A stretch of 64,000 bases of DNA from Ceriagrion tenellum. Its lineage: Eukaryota; Arthropoda; Insecta; Odonata; Coenagrionidae. Positions 10,891 to 23,129 of the stretch are shown here, piece after piece. The notes beneath the pieces are model-generated. The model saw only the letters and a program-made list of their open reading frames with translations, made no database searches and was not told the origin of the DNA. The stretch is from assembly GCA_963169105.1 (NCBI GenBank), contig OY720639.1:118751117-118815116 (forward strand), in the 5' to 3' direction. The stretch's first letter is position 1; each line of letters opens with the position of its first letter. The translations under genes and the position numbers were made by a program.

Positions 10891-13619
10891 TTTAAGATGA
10901 GAGGAACCCCAAAAAATTATGCTGTTTAGGATATGGGAATAAAATTCCCCTTAGTACAGACTAAGGAGTGTGTCCTTTCTAACCGTACTACTAAGTTGTC
11001 TCAGTAAGTAACATGTGGAACTTAGTTTATGACTTAGTAGATCAGTATGTTGGGTCCAAGAAAAATTTGAACTCAAACATACGATAGCATATAGTCGGAA
11101 TAATTGTAGCAAAATTAGTACAAATATGTGTAAGGCTTCAGTTGCTAAAATAAAAGAAAAATAACAGCGAATGGGCGGAAAATCATAAAGCCTCTTTGAT
11201 TTCGTCGTGTTATTTTTAATAATTTGCGCGTTCCGAAAATTTTAAAATAGCGGAAATGGCTAAGTCTATCGTTCTCGTCACTTTCAAAGTCCCATGGTAC
11301 TCGTGTAAAGCATTCCTCCATAGATTCCGGAAAAAAACCACTTTTAATATCAATAAACTCACGTTAAGGTTTTTGAAATAAAAAAATATTATCACGTCTC
11401 TTATTAAATCCATATCCTTTGATTTTTCAAATTTGTCTAATTTTAAATGTTCATTGACTAAATAGTTATTTCATTTTTTGTAACGTAAAGCATGACCGCT
11501 TCTGAAGAGTGCATTTAAACAATTTAAACCTAATTTTTAATTTCGTTCTTTTATGAAATAGCTAAATGTTGAACTTCAAAGGACCGCCACAGGCTTGAGA
11601 AATGACGTTGCGTGAAACTTTTTTTTCGCCGAAACGGGGTAAACTAAAGGTCAGTGCCTCGACAACAGAACAGTTTCGCTTAACATTTTGATTACGTCCC
11701 TTATATGTACTATTTGAGTTTTATATTTCACGGGTATGCTGTATGCACGATTTGTTTTTGCTCTGTTTATTGATAGTTGAGAAAAAGCCTTAGCATATTT
11801 TTGCATAGAGATTCCCAATTCTGCCCAATTTTGATGCGGTTAAGCTCAATTTATAGGTTTTCTTAATGAAAATGACTTAAATTTGAAATTTTTCCGAAAG
11901 ACAAATAGCTTTTCTGCAAATCTGAAAAACCACTTTTCCACATTTTAATTATTAAATAGTTTTTTCCCCAACATTTTCTTTGGAGCCCAAGATAGCACTC
12001 ATTGCCACTATTATTCTGAATGCATTCCAAGCATTAGTTCACGGGTTGCAATGTGTGCAAAATCAGACGCTTTGGGACATAATCCAAATAGAAGAGTGGG
12101 GGAAAGAACGGAAATGTGAGGGTATTAGGTAACCGGGGGTAAAGAGGGTGGTGTTACATCTCAGGACCTAGTTTATGATAGGAGATAACTAAGATGGGAG
12201 ATTAAAATTCAAAATTTTGTCAACAATTTGATTGTTTCCTTTTTCTTCATTGTTGTTATGCTTATTATACTTACTATAATAATTTATCATAAAAATGGGT
12301 CATAAGTGTTTTTACAAATAAGGCTCATCCTCAGCTATCATCAATCCAGTTCAACAGACTGGTTATTTGAATAATGGATAACCTGAGAGATTGGATCATC
12401 AAACACAAAATAAAGTCTTTTTTACAGTGAAAAATAACCTCCCCAATGGGAAACGCATGTAAATATTCTACCAAATCTACCAAATATGGACGTACTACGA
12501 AATGTAAGCACTAAACATTTTTTCTAACAAATGAACCTCTCTGAATTATTTTCATTTTACACATGTGTTTTACAGGAATCTTCTCAAGGTGGCAGTTATT
12601 TTATAATCATTTCAGTTTACAGCATTATAACATCCGATAAATTGATGCGAAAGATTGGGAAATGTCATTTCTCCAATCTTCTTTATTGCTATAGTGCTAT
12701 AGAGTTTAATCTAAGTTTCTTCTATGACAGTTGCCTGAAGCTCTTTACTACATTACTTTTTCAGAACTCTCATTCCTAACTAAGCCTTCACTTTCACGCC
12801 CTTTATATTTAATCTCATGAAGGCCAAACTTAGTCTTCCTTCGTTAACCCATTCCATTTATTCAAAAGCTAGGTTTCCCAGAAACATGTAAATGCTTGTA
12901 CAAATAGTAGTGTAAAAACATGTCACGGAAAATTCTGCGGTGGACGATCAATCCTTTATTCCCTCTGACAATGTATAAGAGCTTCTTCGTTTGTCTTCCT
13001 TTTCATCCAGATAATTTCTCGATTCTGATCATCTGCACTCACAAACAACTCCAGTCTCTTCTTGTCCTCTCGGCTCTGCAATGGAAGCCAATTTCTAATG
13101 TCAAGTAACGTATCGGCCTATTGTCTATCTTTCATCAACGTTTGTGTAAATTTACACATTTTATTCGCCGGGAAAGTGTGAAATCTTTCATCAAAGTGTT
13201 TCATAAGCGAATCTCTAACCTTTTCTCCCTTGAAAATGAAATCCTATTTTACCAGAAAAAGTCTTCTTCCTTTCGTTTATATATATTTACGTTTGTTTTC
13301 CTCCACAACACTATCAATCGAACATTCGCTCTAAAATGTAGGTGCTGCTCTTACTTATGCTTCCCTACTTTTTGTTTTTTTTTGTTAATTGTTTTTTCCG
13401 AATAGCTCAAGGCCTTAAGTTCCTTTGAAGATCAAGAATATTGAATGCTTGAGGCAGATTCATGAGGAAAAAGGAACTATTTTGCATATATTTCAAACAC
13501 GAGAGGCTCTATATCGTCCTCATATTAGATGATTTAGCTGGATATGCGTCCAGTTAAGTATCTACGAGCTCGTAATCGCATACGTGTGTGCTATTCTTCA
13601 TTTGTCCATAAAAACTCTC
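10891..13619. other. Intron sequence, nothing convincing
   Basis: AT-rich. Around 12320-12365 a sequence containing CTCATCCTCAG resembles the reverse complement of retroelement 3' motifs, but no coding remnant accompanies it. Frames of 82 and 94 codons (12531-12779, 13121-13405) are Phe/Ser/Leu-rich random-looking peptides. Confidence 0.4.
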
Positions 13620-14600
13620 TTCCTTGGGGGTATTGAGCTGCCTTATTCTAAAACTGTGCGTAACCTAGGAGTAACCCTCAATGGCATCTCGTAGTGGAAC
13701 AGCCATATTTTAAATATTTCAAATAAAAATAATAGTACGCTTTATCAACTAAAGTTGCATAAAAATCTGCTGCCAGCAACTGTTCGTCAAATCATTAATA
13801 TTTCCTAATTGTGATTACTGTTGTCTTGTTTAAAATGATTTAACGGCAAAACAGGACATTAAACTACCGCCTCTCCTAAATTCGAGCGTTCGATATATTT
13901 TTAATCTTCGCATAGATGAGCACCTCATCCCCTATTATAAAAAACTTGATTGATTGAATACCAGCTCACGTCGTAAATACCCACTTGGAACATCTCTTTT
14001 TTCGATCTTTGCCAGCAATAAACCTTCCTGTCTAATTTCTATGTTTCCTTAAAGAACTACTAATCATATAATGGTTACTATAACAGAACCTAGACACCTT
14101 CTACTTCCGACCCACCGAACCACTACCTTTCACAAGTCGTTTAACGTGGCCGCCTCACAACTTTGAAACTCTATTCCAATTGATTTGAGGAAACCTCATT
14201 CCCTGGCAATTTTTCAATCTAAATTGTATGAAATATTATTAAATGATTTTTTCAAGAATAGTTAAGCCTATTCAGTTCGCAACTGCCATTTTTAAAATTT
14301 TTTTCTAGACAAAAATTGGTTTTTTTTCCTCATGACCTGTTTATGTTTTTTATCTTGTAACATATATCTATACATATCTTGTATTTATACCTATCTCTTA
14401 GATCAGCTGTATAACATGTACAGGTATTGTTTTTCAATGAGATTAGTTGTTTTTGTCTTTTTCATTATACATTGTATGCTATTAAACTCTATTTATTTTT
14501 TGATTTGAACTAAATAATTTGTTAATTGTATTGTTGCTCTAAAGGACCTGTATCAGAGTATAATTAATGTTTATTCTATTCTATTCTTAGCTCGTTCACT
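13620..14600 (+). mobile_element. Decayed non-LTR retrotransposon, C-terminal RT region
   Basis: The + strand translation, broken by stops and shifts, shows RNLGVTLNGIS then WNSHILNISNK (about 13659-13722), DYCCLV near 13815, and YIFNLRIDEHLIPYYKKL (about 13893-13950). The end is a FNVAASQLWNSIPIDLRKP segment (about 14140-14200) followed by LAIFQSKLYEILL. These are the ordered motifs at the end of Jockey/CR1-type reverse transcriptases. The upstream RT core is missing. The AT-rich tail to about 14600 may be its 3' UTR. Confidence 0.8.
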
Positions 14601-16424
14601 GCACATCCTCCCCTTTATGATAGCTATCTGTATCCTATCACTTTATTTGTGTACGATATTTAAAGATAGCGAAGTCATGAAGGAGAGTCTAAAATTATTC
14701 CATTGGTTAAGGGCAATTTTTACTTCACGTCTAACTACATATATGTACCGGGGTAACAGCTCGTTTTACAACATTTCTTATCCAATAGCTTTTGCACATC
14801 GACAGTCGCAGTTTCTGCAAGTGAGCTAAAACCGCATTTAATATGAGTAACTTTTTCTCGGCGATAATCAATAATCACACATTGTCGTTCTCTCGTTTCA
14901 CGTTGCGTTACTACGGAAACAATAACGGGGTCAGCGGGCGACGCAATCCGTTGCGGTAACGCAATGCAAAATTGGATTCATGAAAACGTAGGTTTAGAAT
15001 TGGTAAATAACCCTTCATAATCCTCATGCATGGTTAATCCGATCATGATTGATTCTGCAGATGGAATTTCACTGAATTTCATCCGATTGAATGCATAATT
15101 TGAACGATTATTTATGAACGCGGGGCATTAAGAGAAAAGCTTACCGTAATGGTAGCGAACATGTCACACTGGCGGTCAAGTTCACCACAGGTATTCTTCC
15201 AAAATTGATACTTTCCTTGACTAGTCCTATATAGCTACCTACTATCCCCTTTATAATCGGGTTCTCCGTAATCGACCTTTTACTCTCCGTGCATCATGCT
15301 TCGTGCTTATGAATCATTTCTCTGCGCTTTTCACCTGACAATACATAATCGGTCACTTTCCATCACAGTTTCAGACCGTGAGTACTGTTTTTGGTATATG
15401 TATTAGATTTACACTGCTGAGCAACAATGGACACAGATACGCCCACATATTTTTCGTCAGTTACACACACAAGTGGTGACATTTTCGGTGAATTAAATCA
15501 CCTGACTCGACGGAGAATCATCGCAGAAGCTCTGTGTATCAACCCCTTGATACACAGAGGTTCAGACAATAAATAGGGCAAATAAATAATAGGGCAAACA
15601 ATAAACGGCCCAAAAGTTCTCTTGCCGCCAGTAAGAGACATGTTACACTGAATGAATTACACTGTTATGAATCAATTGTCATATATGCAAAGCTAAATGA
15701 AAGGATGTGAGTAACTTAATTCTACTTATCGCATTTGGTATCTGGGTTTTTTTTAGCTATCTGACGTGTTTCTGTCTGTAGCCAAGAAACTTAACTTGGG
15801 GATTAACGGGAGTTGTTACTAAATGGACATCAAAAGTGCTTTTTTTACAATTTCTGAGGCCGAGGACGGTGAATTTTTCATCGTATTTGTAATTGAATGG
15901 AAAATTACTCTTAAGTTGTCTTAACTACAATTTTTATGTTTGAATATGTATTTGATACTAGTTAAACACGTTACGTACTATGCTAATTAATTGATTTGAC
16001 GTCTACCTGGATACCAGCGGTGTTCACAAAATTATGAAGGTGCTTGAGTTTCTAAATAACGTCTACTGAAACGGAGAGGTTAATTGTTGACTTCCACACA
16101 TGTGCTGAAAGTTTTTATTTTCCCATTAAAAGTGTTTTTTAATGACTTATTGGTTTTAAAAAAATTCCTATACCGATATTCTTTGCAATGGGTTACTGAT
16201 TGAGAGAAGTTCTGAATATTATTTCTTTGTTGATGGTTTTCCATCCACAAAGTGAACCGAAGAATTATATGCACTACCTACAAAATGAACCATCGAGGGA
16301 AGAGTTGTCCCTGAAATTTAGCTCCTTCTTACTGACACATTAGGGAAGACATAATTTCATAAGAGGAAGAACTTTGGAAAGTTAATCTCTTACTTTCTTT
16401 TTGGTTGTTTTGCTCATTTACTAG
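14601..16424. other. Intron sequence, one perfect hairpin
   Basis: No coding signal. It contains the hairpin at 15530-15559, listed separately. The last 40 bases are a T-rich tract leading to the acceptor at 16424. Confidence 0.5.
15530..15559. repeat. Perfect 13-bp inverted repeat (hairpin) with 4-base loop
   Basis: CTCTGTGTATCAA at 15530-15542, loop CCCC at 15543-15546, and the exact inverse complement at 15547-15559. It is followed by short direct repeats of AATAGGGCAAA (about 15571-15601). No terminator role is implied in this context. It could be the end of an unrecognised transposable element. Confidence 0.85.
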
Positions 16425-16571
16425 GGTGAGGATGAGGATGAAGACGAGGAGTACGACAACACCTCTCCGGCCACTGAACTAGACGGATCCGGTGCCCTAC
16501 CGCCGACATTCTTCGGGAGCGGAAGTTCGGCCTTTGGTTCCGGGGAGTCGGCGCCTCTTTCTCCGTCTGCA
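16425..16571 (+). CDS. Mp: Multiplexin exon: acidic, Ser-Gly-rich cassette inserted in the TSPN domain
   Basis: The exon is 147 nt, exactly 49 codons in phase 0/0, with acceptor TTTACTAG/GGT and donor GCA/GTGAGT at 16571/16572. It fits the phase-0 end of the exon at 9252 and the phase-0 start at 24673. Residues 2-9 are an unbroken Asp/Glu run and 10-12 are Tyr-Asp-Asn. N12-T-S is an N-glycosylation sequon. Ser-Gly pairs occur at 22-23, 32-33 and 39-40, the first in an ELDGSG context typical of glycosaminoglycan attachment. Collagens XV and XVIII are known proteoglycans. By position it enlarges the loop between the strand ending LGVRISP and the strand starting VNITLMYT. Because it is in frame at both ends, skipping would leave the protein intact. 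The call rests on splice sites, phase, GC content and composition, not homology. Confidence 0.75.
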
Positions 16572-16859
16572 GTGAGTGACTTCTTTGAAGATACTTAAGA
16601 CTTAAGGGAATCGTATACCTTGGCCTTAGTTCTGGCTTCTGTCGCACCCAAGGAGAGATCTTCGCCTTCCTCTCCATTACCCTCCCCAGAGTCCTCAGTG
16701 TAGTTGTCTCAATGTAGAGGACTCTGACCCCCACTAAACAGCAGCGCCACCGATTGCACATTGGAAAATACGTTACAAGGGTAAAAGAATATTGATATTG
16801 ACGTTGTTTAATATAATTATCGACATTTTGATAATTTTTCATTGACAGGAAGGATTTTT
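16572..16859 (+). other. Start of the intron after the acidic cassette
   Basis: A GTGAGT donor opens an 8.1 kb interval to the next confident exon. A 142-codon minus-strand frame covering 16414-16842 is the shadow of the exon plus GC-richer flank. Confidence 0.5.
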
Positions 16860-17235
16860 TAAATTACTCTACCGGTTGAGGTAGTTTTTGCTGAATGTCA
16901 GAAAATCTCCTCTCGCTTTTTTTAGACTTTCCGAGGTCTATCCCGCTCTAGTATATCCTTATTCACCTCAGTATACGATCTTCCCTTCTTCATCCTGTCC
17001 ATGAAACCTATTCTCTTCCTCCCCCTTCCCCGCTTGCCCAACATCCTTCCCTCTATCACACTCTTGAGCAACCCATCGCCCCTTATTACATCCTCCAGCC
17101 ACCCACTCTGCCGATCTCGAATTTCATTCGGAAGTTTCCTTCCCTCGCCAACCATCGCAAGCATTTCCTCGTTATTCTTCCTCTCCGTCCAGGTCACATT
17201 CTCCAACATTCTCCTCCTCATCCTTCTCATGAAGG
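16860..17235 (-). mobile_element. Non-LTR retrotransposon C-terminal remnant, second copy
   Basis: The minus-strand frame from 17230 to 16922 encodes NVTWTERKNNEEML, GEGRKLPNEIRDRQSGWLED, GLLKSVIEGRMLGKRGRGRK and GFMDRMKKGRSYTEV, then a Lys/Arg-rich end. It is the same family as 9555-9870 and shares the non-coding tail at 16870-16920. This copy keeps 102 uninterrupted codons. Only the region after the RT catalytic core is present. Confidence 0.8.
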
Positions 17236-19706
17236 ATTACCATTTACAATATGATCAAAGGTTTTTAATAAATATACCTCGTACGAGTAATGGGTATTTT
17301 CGACAAACACCCGTTTCTTTCGTATCACTGCGATTGGGGGATCACTACCACGTCGCCTCTTTCTGTCTTCTTTCCTGTCTTCTCGGCCAGCAATAACCTC
17401 CCTCTCATCAAATGGTCCAGTCGCATTTCTCTTTTAATGTCATTTGAAACGATGTGTCCGCTTTGCCATTCATCGGAAGAAATAACAATATAATAATATG
17501 ATAACAATATAAGGTTTTAGTGAGAAAATTATAATTTATTTTAGAATATTCCCCTCGTTACCTTTTAACGGTTAATTTTTCTCATTCTCAGTGAAAAAAA
17601 TGTAATTTTGTATAAGTAAGTCAGAAATTTACAACTCTTGTCTATTTGCTATACATTGTTTCCTATTTTTCTGTTGAGACAACTTTTAATTTCATGTTGT
17701 TGAAGTGTCAGGGTATATTTTCGTTGCTTACATTAGAGTCCGTTGTTTGAATGCAGAAATTTATGCCAATTGATTGAATCAGTATATACCTTAATATTCC
17801 TTTATTACAGTATAGTTATTATATATTATATAATTAATAAAAATTTCTAATGATATCATTCATTCTAGATTGCAGAAAAAATTTCCAATGCGCGGGGGAT
17901 CACTCATATGGTTGTTATTTTTTTTTACCACTTTTCGATGTGTAGATGAAATTTGCTTGACAGTTTTTTCTACTGGCCGTTTTTTTCAGGATTCGTAGCT
18001 TATATTTCTTTTCCTGAAGTTAAAAATATGTTTTGACAAACTCAGTCACTGGATAAGTGTTTTCCAAATGATGCAATTTTAATATCGGCAATGAAATTTA
18101 TAGTCTTTCATACTTGCAGTGAAATGAAAATGTTTTTATTAAAGTTTACTATAAATTAACGTACTTCTATTGGTTTTGTTAGTACTCTTATTTGTTTCAT
18201 TTGATCGCGTTTCCGGTTCTTTTATTGTATCAGCATTCATCGGTAAGTGAAATATATTTCAATAATAAATGCCCTGGGAAAATATTTACAATATAACCAA
18301 ATTTTTACCTATGATAGTGGATTGTATTACGGATTATTTTCAAACCAAATTCCCCTGCGGTGAAAAGTCAACATTATTTCTCTCAATTGTTAAATAAGCT
18401 CGTGTAACATGACAAATTGTGTTACCTTTATCCTTCATCAAAATAACATTACCATAATATGTCTGGCTGGATTTGAGGGAAAAGAAGACACGTTTTTATG
18501 AAAGCTCTTTCCTTCCCTTTTACTATTTTGACCACTCGAAAGGCCGACGCAGGCAAAAAAACTTCGCTACTTGAGTCAATCCGCAAAATGTAATATCTGT
18601 CATCTAAAATTTAGTCCCGAAAAAAATTCATTTCATCGCATAAATTTGTTCCTGCGGCTTGTACGTCACAGCTACGCCTCGAGGCGATGCTTTTCCCTCC
18701 CATAGTGGTCTGTCTCGAACGAAATTATGGAAATATTATACCTATTTACATTTAGAGCTCGTGATTTTTTCTGATTAATCCGCGTCACAGGCAGATTCGT
18801 GAATGTCCTCTTTTTCCTGTGAGGCTCCCTATCCACGTTCGAGAAATAAATTTCAATTTTACAATCCAATGGAGTATTCCATGTCTATTTCCATGGAAAA
18901 CGGTTGCATATCGATTTAAATAAATTCGCATCCAGTAAATGACCAATCCTCCATTCGACTGTTGCACCGCATCAGTTTCTACAAAAGAAACTTTTTATTT
19001 AAATAAGCGCAACGGAACATTTGGTGTTTTTTTGTTTGCTCTGCGGTACGTCAGAATTGATATTGATTAAGTCTATCCAGTAGGTAGTCAGAGAAGGCTG
19101 CTTGTTTGAAATGGTCGTGAAGTTAAACAGTACAAGCCGTTCACTATTAAATATTTTGAGCAAATTTTGGGCATGCACATAAAGGTAGATGATAATTTGT
19201 AAAGTGCAGAATAAAATCCTTAAAAGGAAAAAAGTTCCCTAATGCACTAGATCACCGGCATTACGTTGATTAACAGAAGATATTCGACTAGACCTTGAGC
19301 CATGTTATATTCTGCTATCTTAAGTAATGTATTCTCTTTGGTCCGCTACAAGCACAAACAATTTTCCATCACCCCAAAGTCAGACAGAATCCAAATATGC
19401 ATTGCACTCATCCTTAAGAGATTCATGCTTATTTCGTGTTCTCGGTAAACGATTAAGATAAGTTGGCTCTTTGACGCCTATGATCTGAGGATTTATACCT
19501 GGTTGTATCCATTTACTACTGATTGAATCCAAAACAGTTTATATACTTCTTTCATACCAAATTACGATTCCTTGTCTCTTTATTTATTGCAGACATTTCA
19601 GCAGTGATTAAACCAAAATGCTCCCGTATCGACCATGTTAGATAAATCTTTTAGACCAACAGGGTAAAAAAAAACTCTTAATTCTTCTCTTTGATATTTT
19701 TTGCAG
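17236..19706. other. Intron sequence, nothing recognised
   Basis: AT-rich, with no exon-like GC island, no repeat ends recognised and only short random frames. Confidence 0.45.
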
Positions 19707-19832
19707 GAACCGGCTGTCGAATATTTTGACAATCCAGAAAATCCTACAGGTTTATGCTTATCTGATACATTCCTAAATTTAAGTTTTATATTAGATTTTA
19801 TGATATCAATTACTGCGAGCCGTCTACACCAG
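19707..19832 (+). CDS. Possible additional small multiplexin exon in the TSPN loop
   Basis: A strong acceptor (TTTTTTGCAG at 19706) opens a frame starting EPAVEYFDNPENPT, acidic and Tyr/Pro-rich like the neighbouring cassette. With the donor CAC CAG/GTATGG at 19832/19833 the exon is 126 nt, phase 0/0, and could join 16571 to 24673. Its second half is hydrophobic and less convincing. Alternatives are a donor at 19749/19750 (43 nt, phase 1, which does not fit 24673), or removal of a 45-nt GT...AG segment (19750-19794). From 19799 another frame (YDINYCEPSTPGMAE) runs to a good donor GAG/GTAAGA at 19843/19844 and also looks coding, but it is one base out of register. Real exon, decayed exon and chance are all open. 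Confidence 0.35.
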
Positions 19833-22015
19833 GTATGGCTGAGGTAAGAAAGCCATTCACTGCGAGGTTCTCTATGAGTATACGCTACACCTGTTATAAG
19901 TTAAATATTTCTCTGTGCCACTTTACCACACTTAGTAATCTGACGATATCTCATTCGTTGATATGATAATAGAGAATATTCATAAATGCTCTTGTTTCGT
20001 TTTATTTTCTGAATGGAAACGGCGAATTCTCTATTTTTGACTTTGAAAAATTTTTCAAGTGGAAGTACGTTTTGTATTGTGAATAAGGGTTTAACCTCAA
20101 ACCTAAAGTTAAGAACCACGGGAGTAATTAAGCATTACATTTTGGTACGGGAATGTTTTTTCTCATTGACTTGCCTCTCACATTGACAGTATGCTTGCTT
20201 GTCCACAAGTTCACATATAAAAAATACAAAATAGAATCTTTTGTGATAGAATTAACAGCAGCGATTGAATTTATGGATGTTGGGTAAATTAAGCAAATTT
20301 ATTCTAATGAGTAAGCTCTAACAGTAAGTAAGCTCTAACAAACGGTAAACTATGGAGGCAAAAGGAGCCATTCATTTATTGCGTTTTGTGAAAAGTATAG
20401 AACGGAGTCTAAAGTTGTTTCATTTTTAATTGTTTTCTGGATTATTACCACTCAGAAACATGGCATAATATTGTTAAAGAGAAATCAAAACGTGGAAATA
20501 ATATCTCTTTAGGCTAAAATGGGTCGAATTTGGCTATTTTTTTTACAGTTTCACATCGTTGGGTATGATGAAAAATAAGCTTACATGCGAATCAAGAACG
20601 CAATTTTGTGTACAAACGACAATTACGTTCTTATCAATTGGATTTGGATAACCGAAGTTTTCTTGGAAATGACGTTGAATGATCGGGTCGGTGTAAATAG
20701 ATCGGAGAAAGAAAAACTAATGTAGAATTATTATGCTTTACTTTCATCATACTTGTTTGACATTCAGAAAAACACGAGACTCTCGTCGAAATACTTTTGG
20801 TTATTTAAGCTCGCCAGAAGGGTAATTGTGGTTCGATGAGTGCATATTTTAACGTTATAAGTATGTCGAAAATATATTCTGCTAAAATATAATCTTTACG
20901 TACATCTGTATTTATGGTATAACTCACCAGAAATGAAGTGAACTGAAATGATTCATGAATTTAAAGTTACTTTATTTCCTTTCATTATGGTAGGTAATTG
21001 AATAAGTTTGTAGCGTAGTATTCGCAAATTTGGCGTGAATTCCACGTAAATATGTTCCTCGGTATCGGTGTGGCACTTTAATATTAGTGGAAAACAATTT
21101 TAATTGTATGAAATGTGTTGTTTTCGCCTTTAGATGACAATCTATACATATTTAATTAAAGTAACGAGAAATATGTCATGCGGCATAAGACCATGTGTTA
21201 AAGGAGCATTGAATTACCAGAAAAAACATCGTTTTAGTACGATTCTTTTCCTTTTACTTTATAGATATCGATTTTCGTTTTACTTTACCCCGCCGCCACC
21301 AGGGCCGTTTGTTTAAATTTTATTTTATTTTATTAGATTTAATTAGAATTATTGTAAGAAAAATGTCCCACCTTTTCAAAGATACCAAAACCCTGCACAT
21401 ACCGTTCTCTTCGTCGAGAAATTTTTTAAATAATACAAGCCATTTTGTGCGGGAAACGGTACGGGTATTCACTAAAGAGAATCATCCTTTAAAAATGAGG
21501 CATTTTCCACCACTACACCTCGTCAGAAATACCGCAGCAAGCATCCAGTTTAAATTATCAACTATTTAAAATAAATAAATCAGTTGCCCAGCGCAGAAAT
21601 GTTTATAGATTCGCACAAAAAGCCTTCCAATATGAAGGCTTCTTCCCCATGCTGCGTGAAAAAATAAGTCACATCAAAGGTTTTAAGCTTCAGTAATTAG
21701 TTAGTTTCTGGGAATTTCATTCACATAAAACAGTATATTTGCGCCATTCATAAAAAATATTCGTTTCACATTTCTTGCGTCTGAAATAGAGTAAAAAAAT
21801 TGGAAAATGTTTTCCATTATGACCAGGGAACATCTCACTCAAACTTCTTAGAGATGGTATTAGCGATTTTTGTTCATATACGGATTTGAGTGAAACCTTG
21901 AATGCGTATGCTTATTAGCAATGTGTATGGATTAAAGGGAAACAAGGGAAAAGTGAAGTTAAAAACATCTTGCTCCCAATTTGGTTTCTTGTCCATTTAA
22001 TGTAATATTAATACG
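19833..22015. other. Intron sequence, nothing convincing
   Basis: AT-rich. A 12-base direct repeat (TAAGCTCTAACA) occurs near 20309-20340. Frames of 60-86 codons at 21134-21569 have no domain. Confidence 0.45.
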
Positions 22016-22018
22016 TAG

Positions 22019-22325
22019 GGGGATCGGGTTGGTGTGTTGGCTTGAGTACTGGCGAACTATATGAACGACCAGGGTTCAAATCTCTCTAGAGGAGGATTTA
22101 TTTCAGAGAAAACCCGATCCCTACTTGTGTAGCGCTCTTCAAGTGCAGTACTCCGTCTGTTGGATGAGACATTAAACTGAGATCCCCTTGGCGCCTTTCG
22201 TTAGGACCAGGCAAATGCCGACGCCGAGTTTTCATCCCTCCGCACTCCCTTACCTGTCCCCTCTGCCCCCCAAGTTACCTTGGCTGTCGGTCGCCTCCCC
22301 AAATATTCAATCTAATTTAACACGT
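22019..22325 (+). mobile_element. tRNA-derived SINE
   Basis: A tRNA-like head starts at about 22019 with an A-box-like GGTGTGTTGGCTTGAGTAC (about 22031-22049) and a B-box-like GGGTTCAAATC (22072-22082). The body includes a GTTGGATGAGACATTAAACT stretch at about 22159-22178, reminiscent of conserved central domains shared by distant SINE families. The head cannot fold as a complete tRNA. The 3' limit near 22325 is approximate. Confidence 0.65.
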
Positions 22326-23129
22326 AGCCTTATGGAACTTGACGTATATTTCAAATGATGGATTACACGTGTGGAGACTTTTTTTTATAAACGCGAGATA
22401 AAACGTTTTATGTTTTCATAATGGTTTCTAATAAATATCAAAGTATCATTCCGAGTAAAGAAAACACTGAATTACTTATAGTTTTTTCTTTGTTTTCGAA
22501 TACTTCGCCATAAACTTGTGTGATAACAATGGTTTGATTAAGACAAAAATGTCATCTTATAAATTTTGCGTCAAATATATCACCAATGGCCAACTGCAGA
22601 AACGACACATATGTATTCTATGAAGTTATGGGACTCATAAGACATTCAATAAGTTAACCATTCAATGAGGCAACCATTCAATAAGTGTTGCAGAAACATT
22701 CGATAAATGTATTGGTTTCATAACTTATGGCATGGAGTTATGAACTCCATAAGTATCTAAGATGGCGGATGCCCTATGAACCGCTTGGTGACTTAATTAT
22801 TTGATATTTGAGTTGTTTTTGAGACAAATGACCTGTTGGTTTACTCTTACGGACTAATTATTAGGTACATTTGCAATTATTTATAGGCTAAAATTTCATA
22901 AATTTTACCCGGCAGAGTAAGATCGGATCAAATATTCAAAGCTGTTAACTATTGGTAAATTAGTAATGTACCTAATAGACGTGTTCTAGCAACACAAATA
23001 TTTTTGTGAGATACATAACTTCATGGATTTCATAACTATTGATTCGATTACTAAATGTTGTGGAAACCGATCATAAATCTATGATTACTACCACAGTTAA
23101 TAATACACAGACGTAGTTAATTCTATTAA
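22326..23129. other. AT-rich sequence with a nested inverted-repeat region
   Basis: Between 22610 and 23030 short repeats recur in both orientations: ATGAAGTTATG near 22620, inverted as CATAACTTCAT near 23015, three CATTCAATAAG/CATTCAATGAG units at about 22643-22700, and a hairpin around GGAGTTATGAACTCC near 22735. This may be a foldback element, but I could not define clean ends. TTAA at 23126-23129 borders the next element. Confidence 0.35.
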
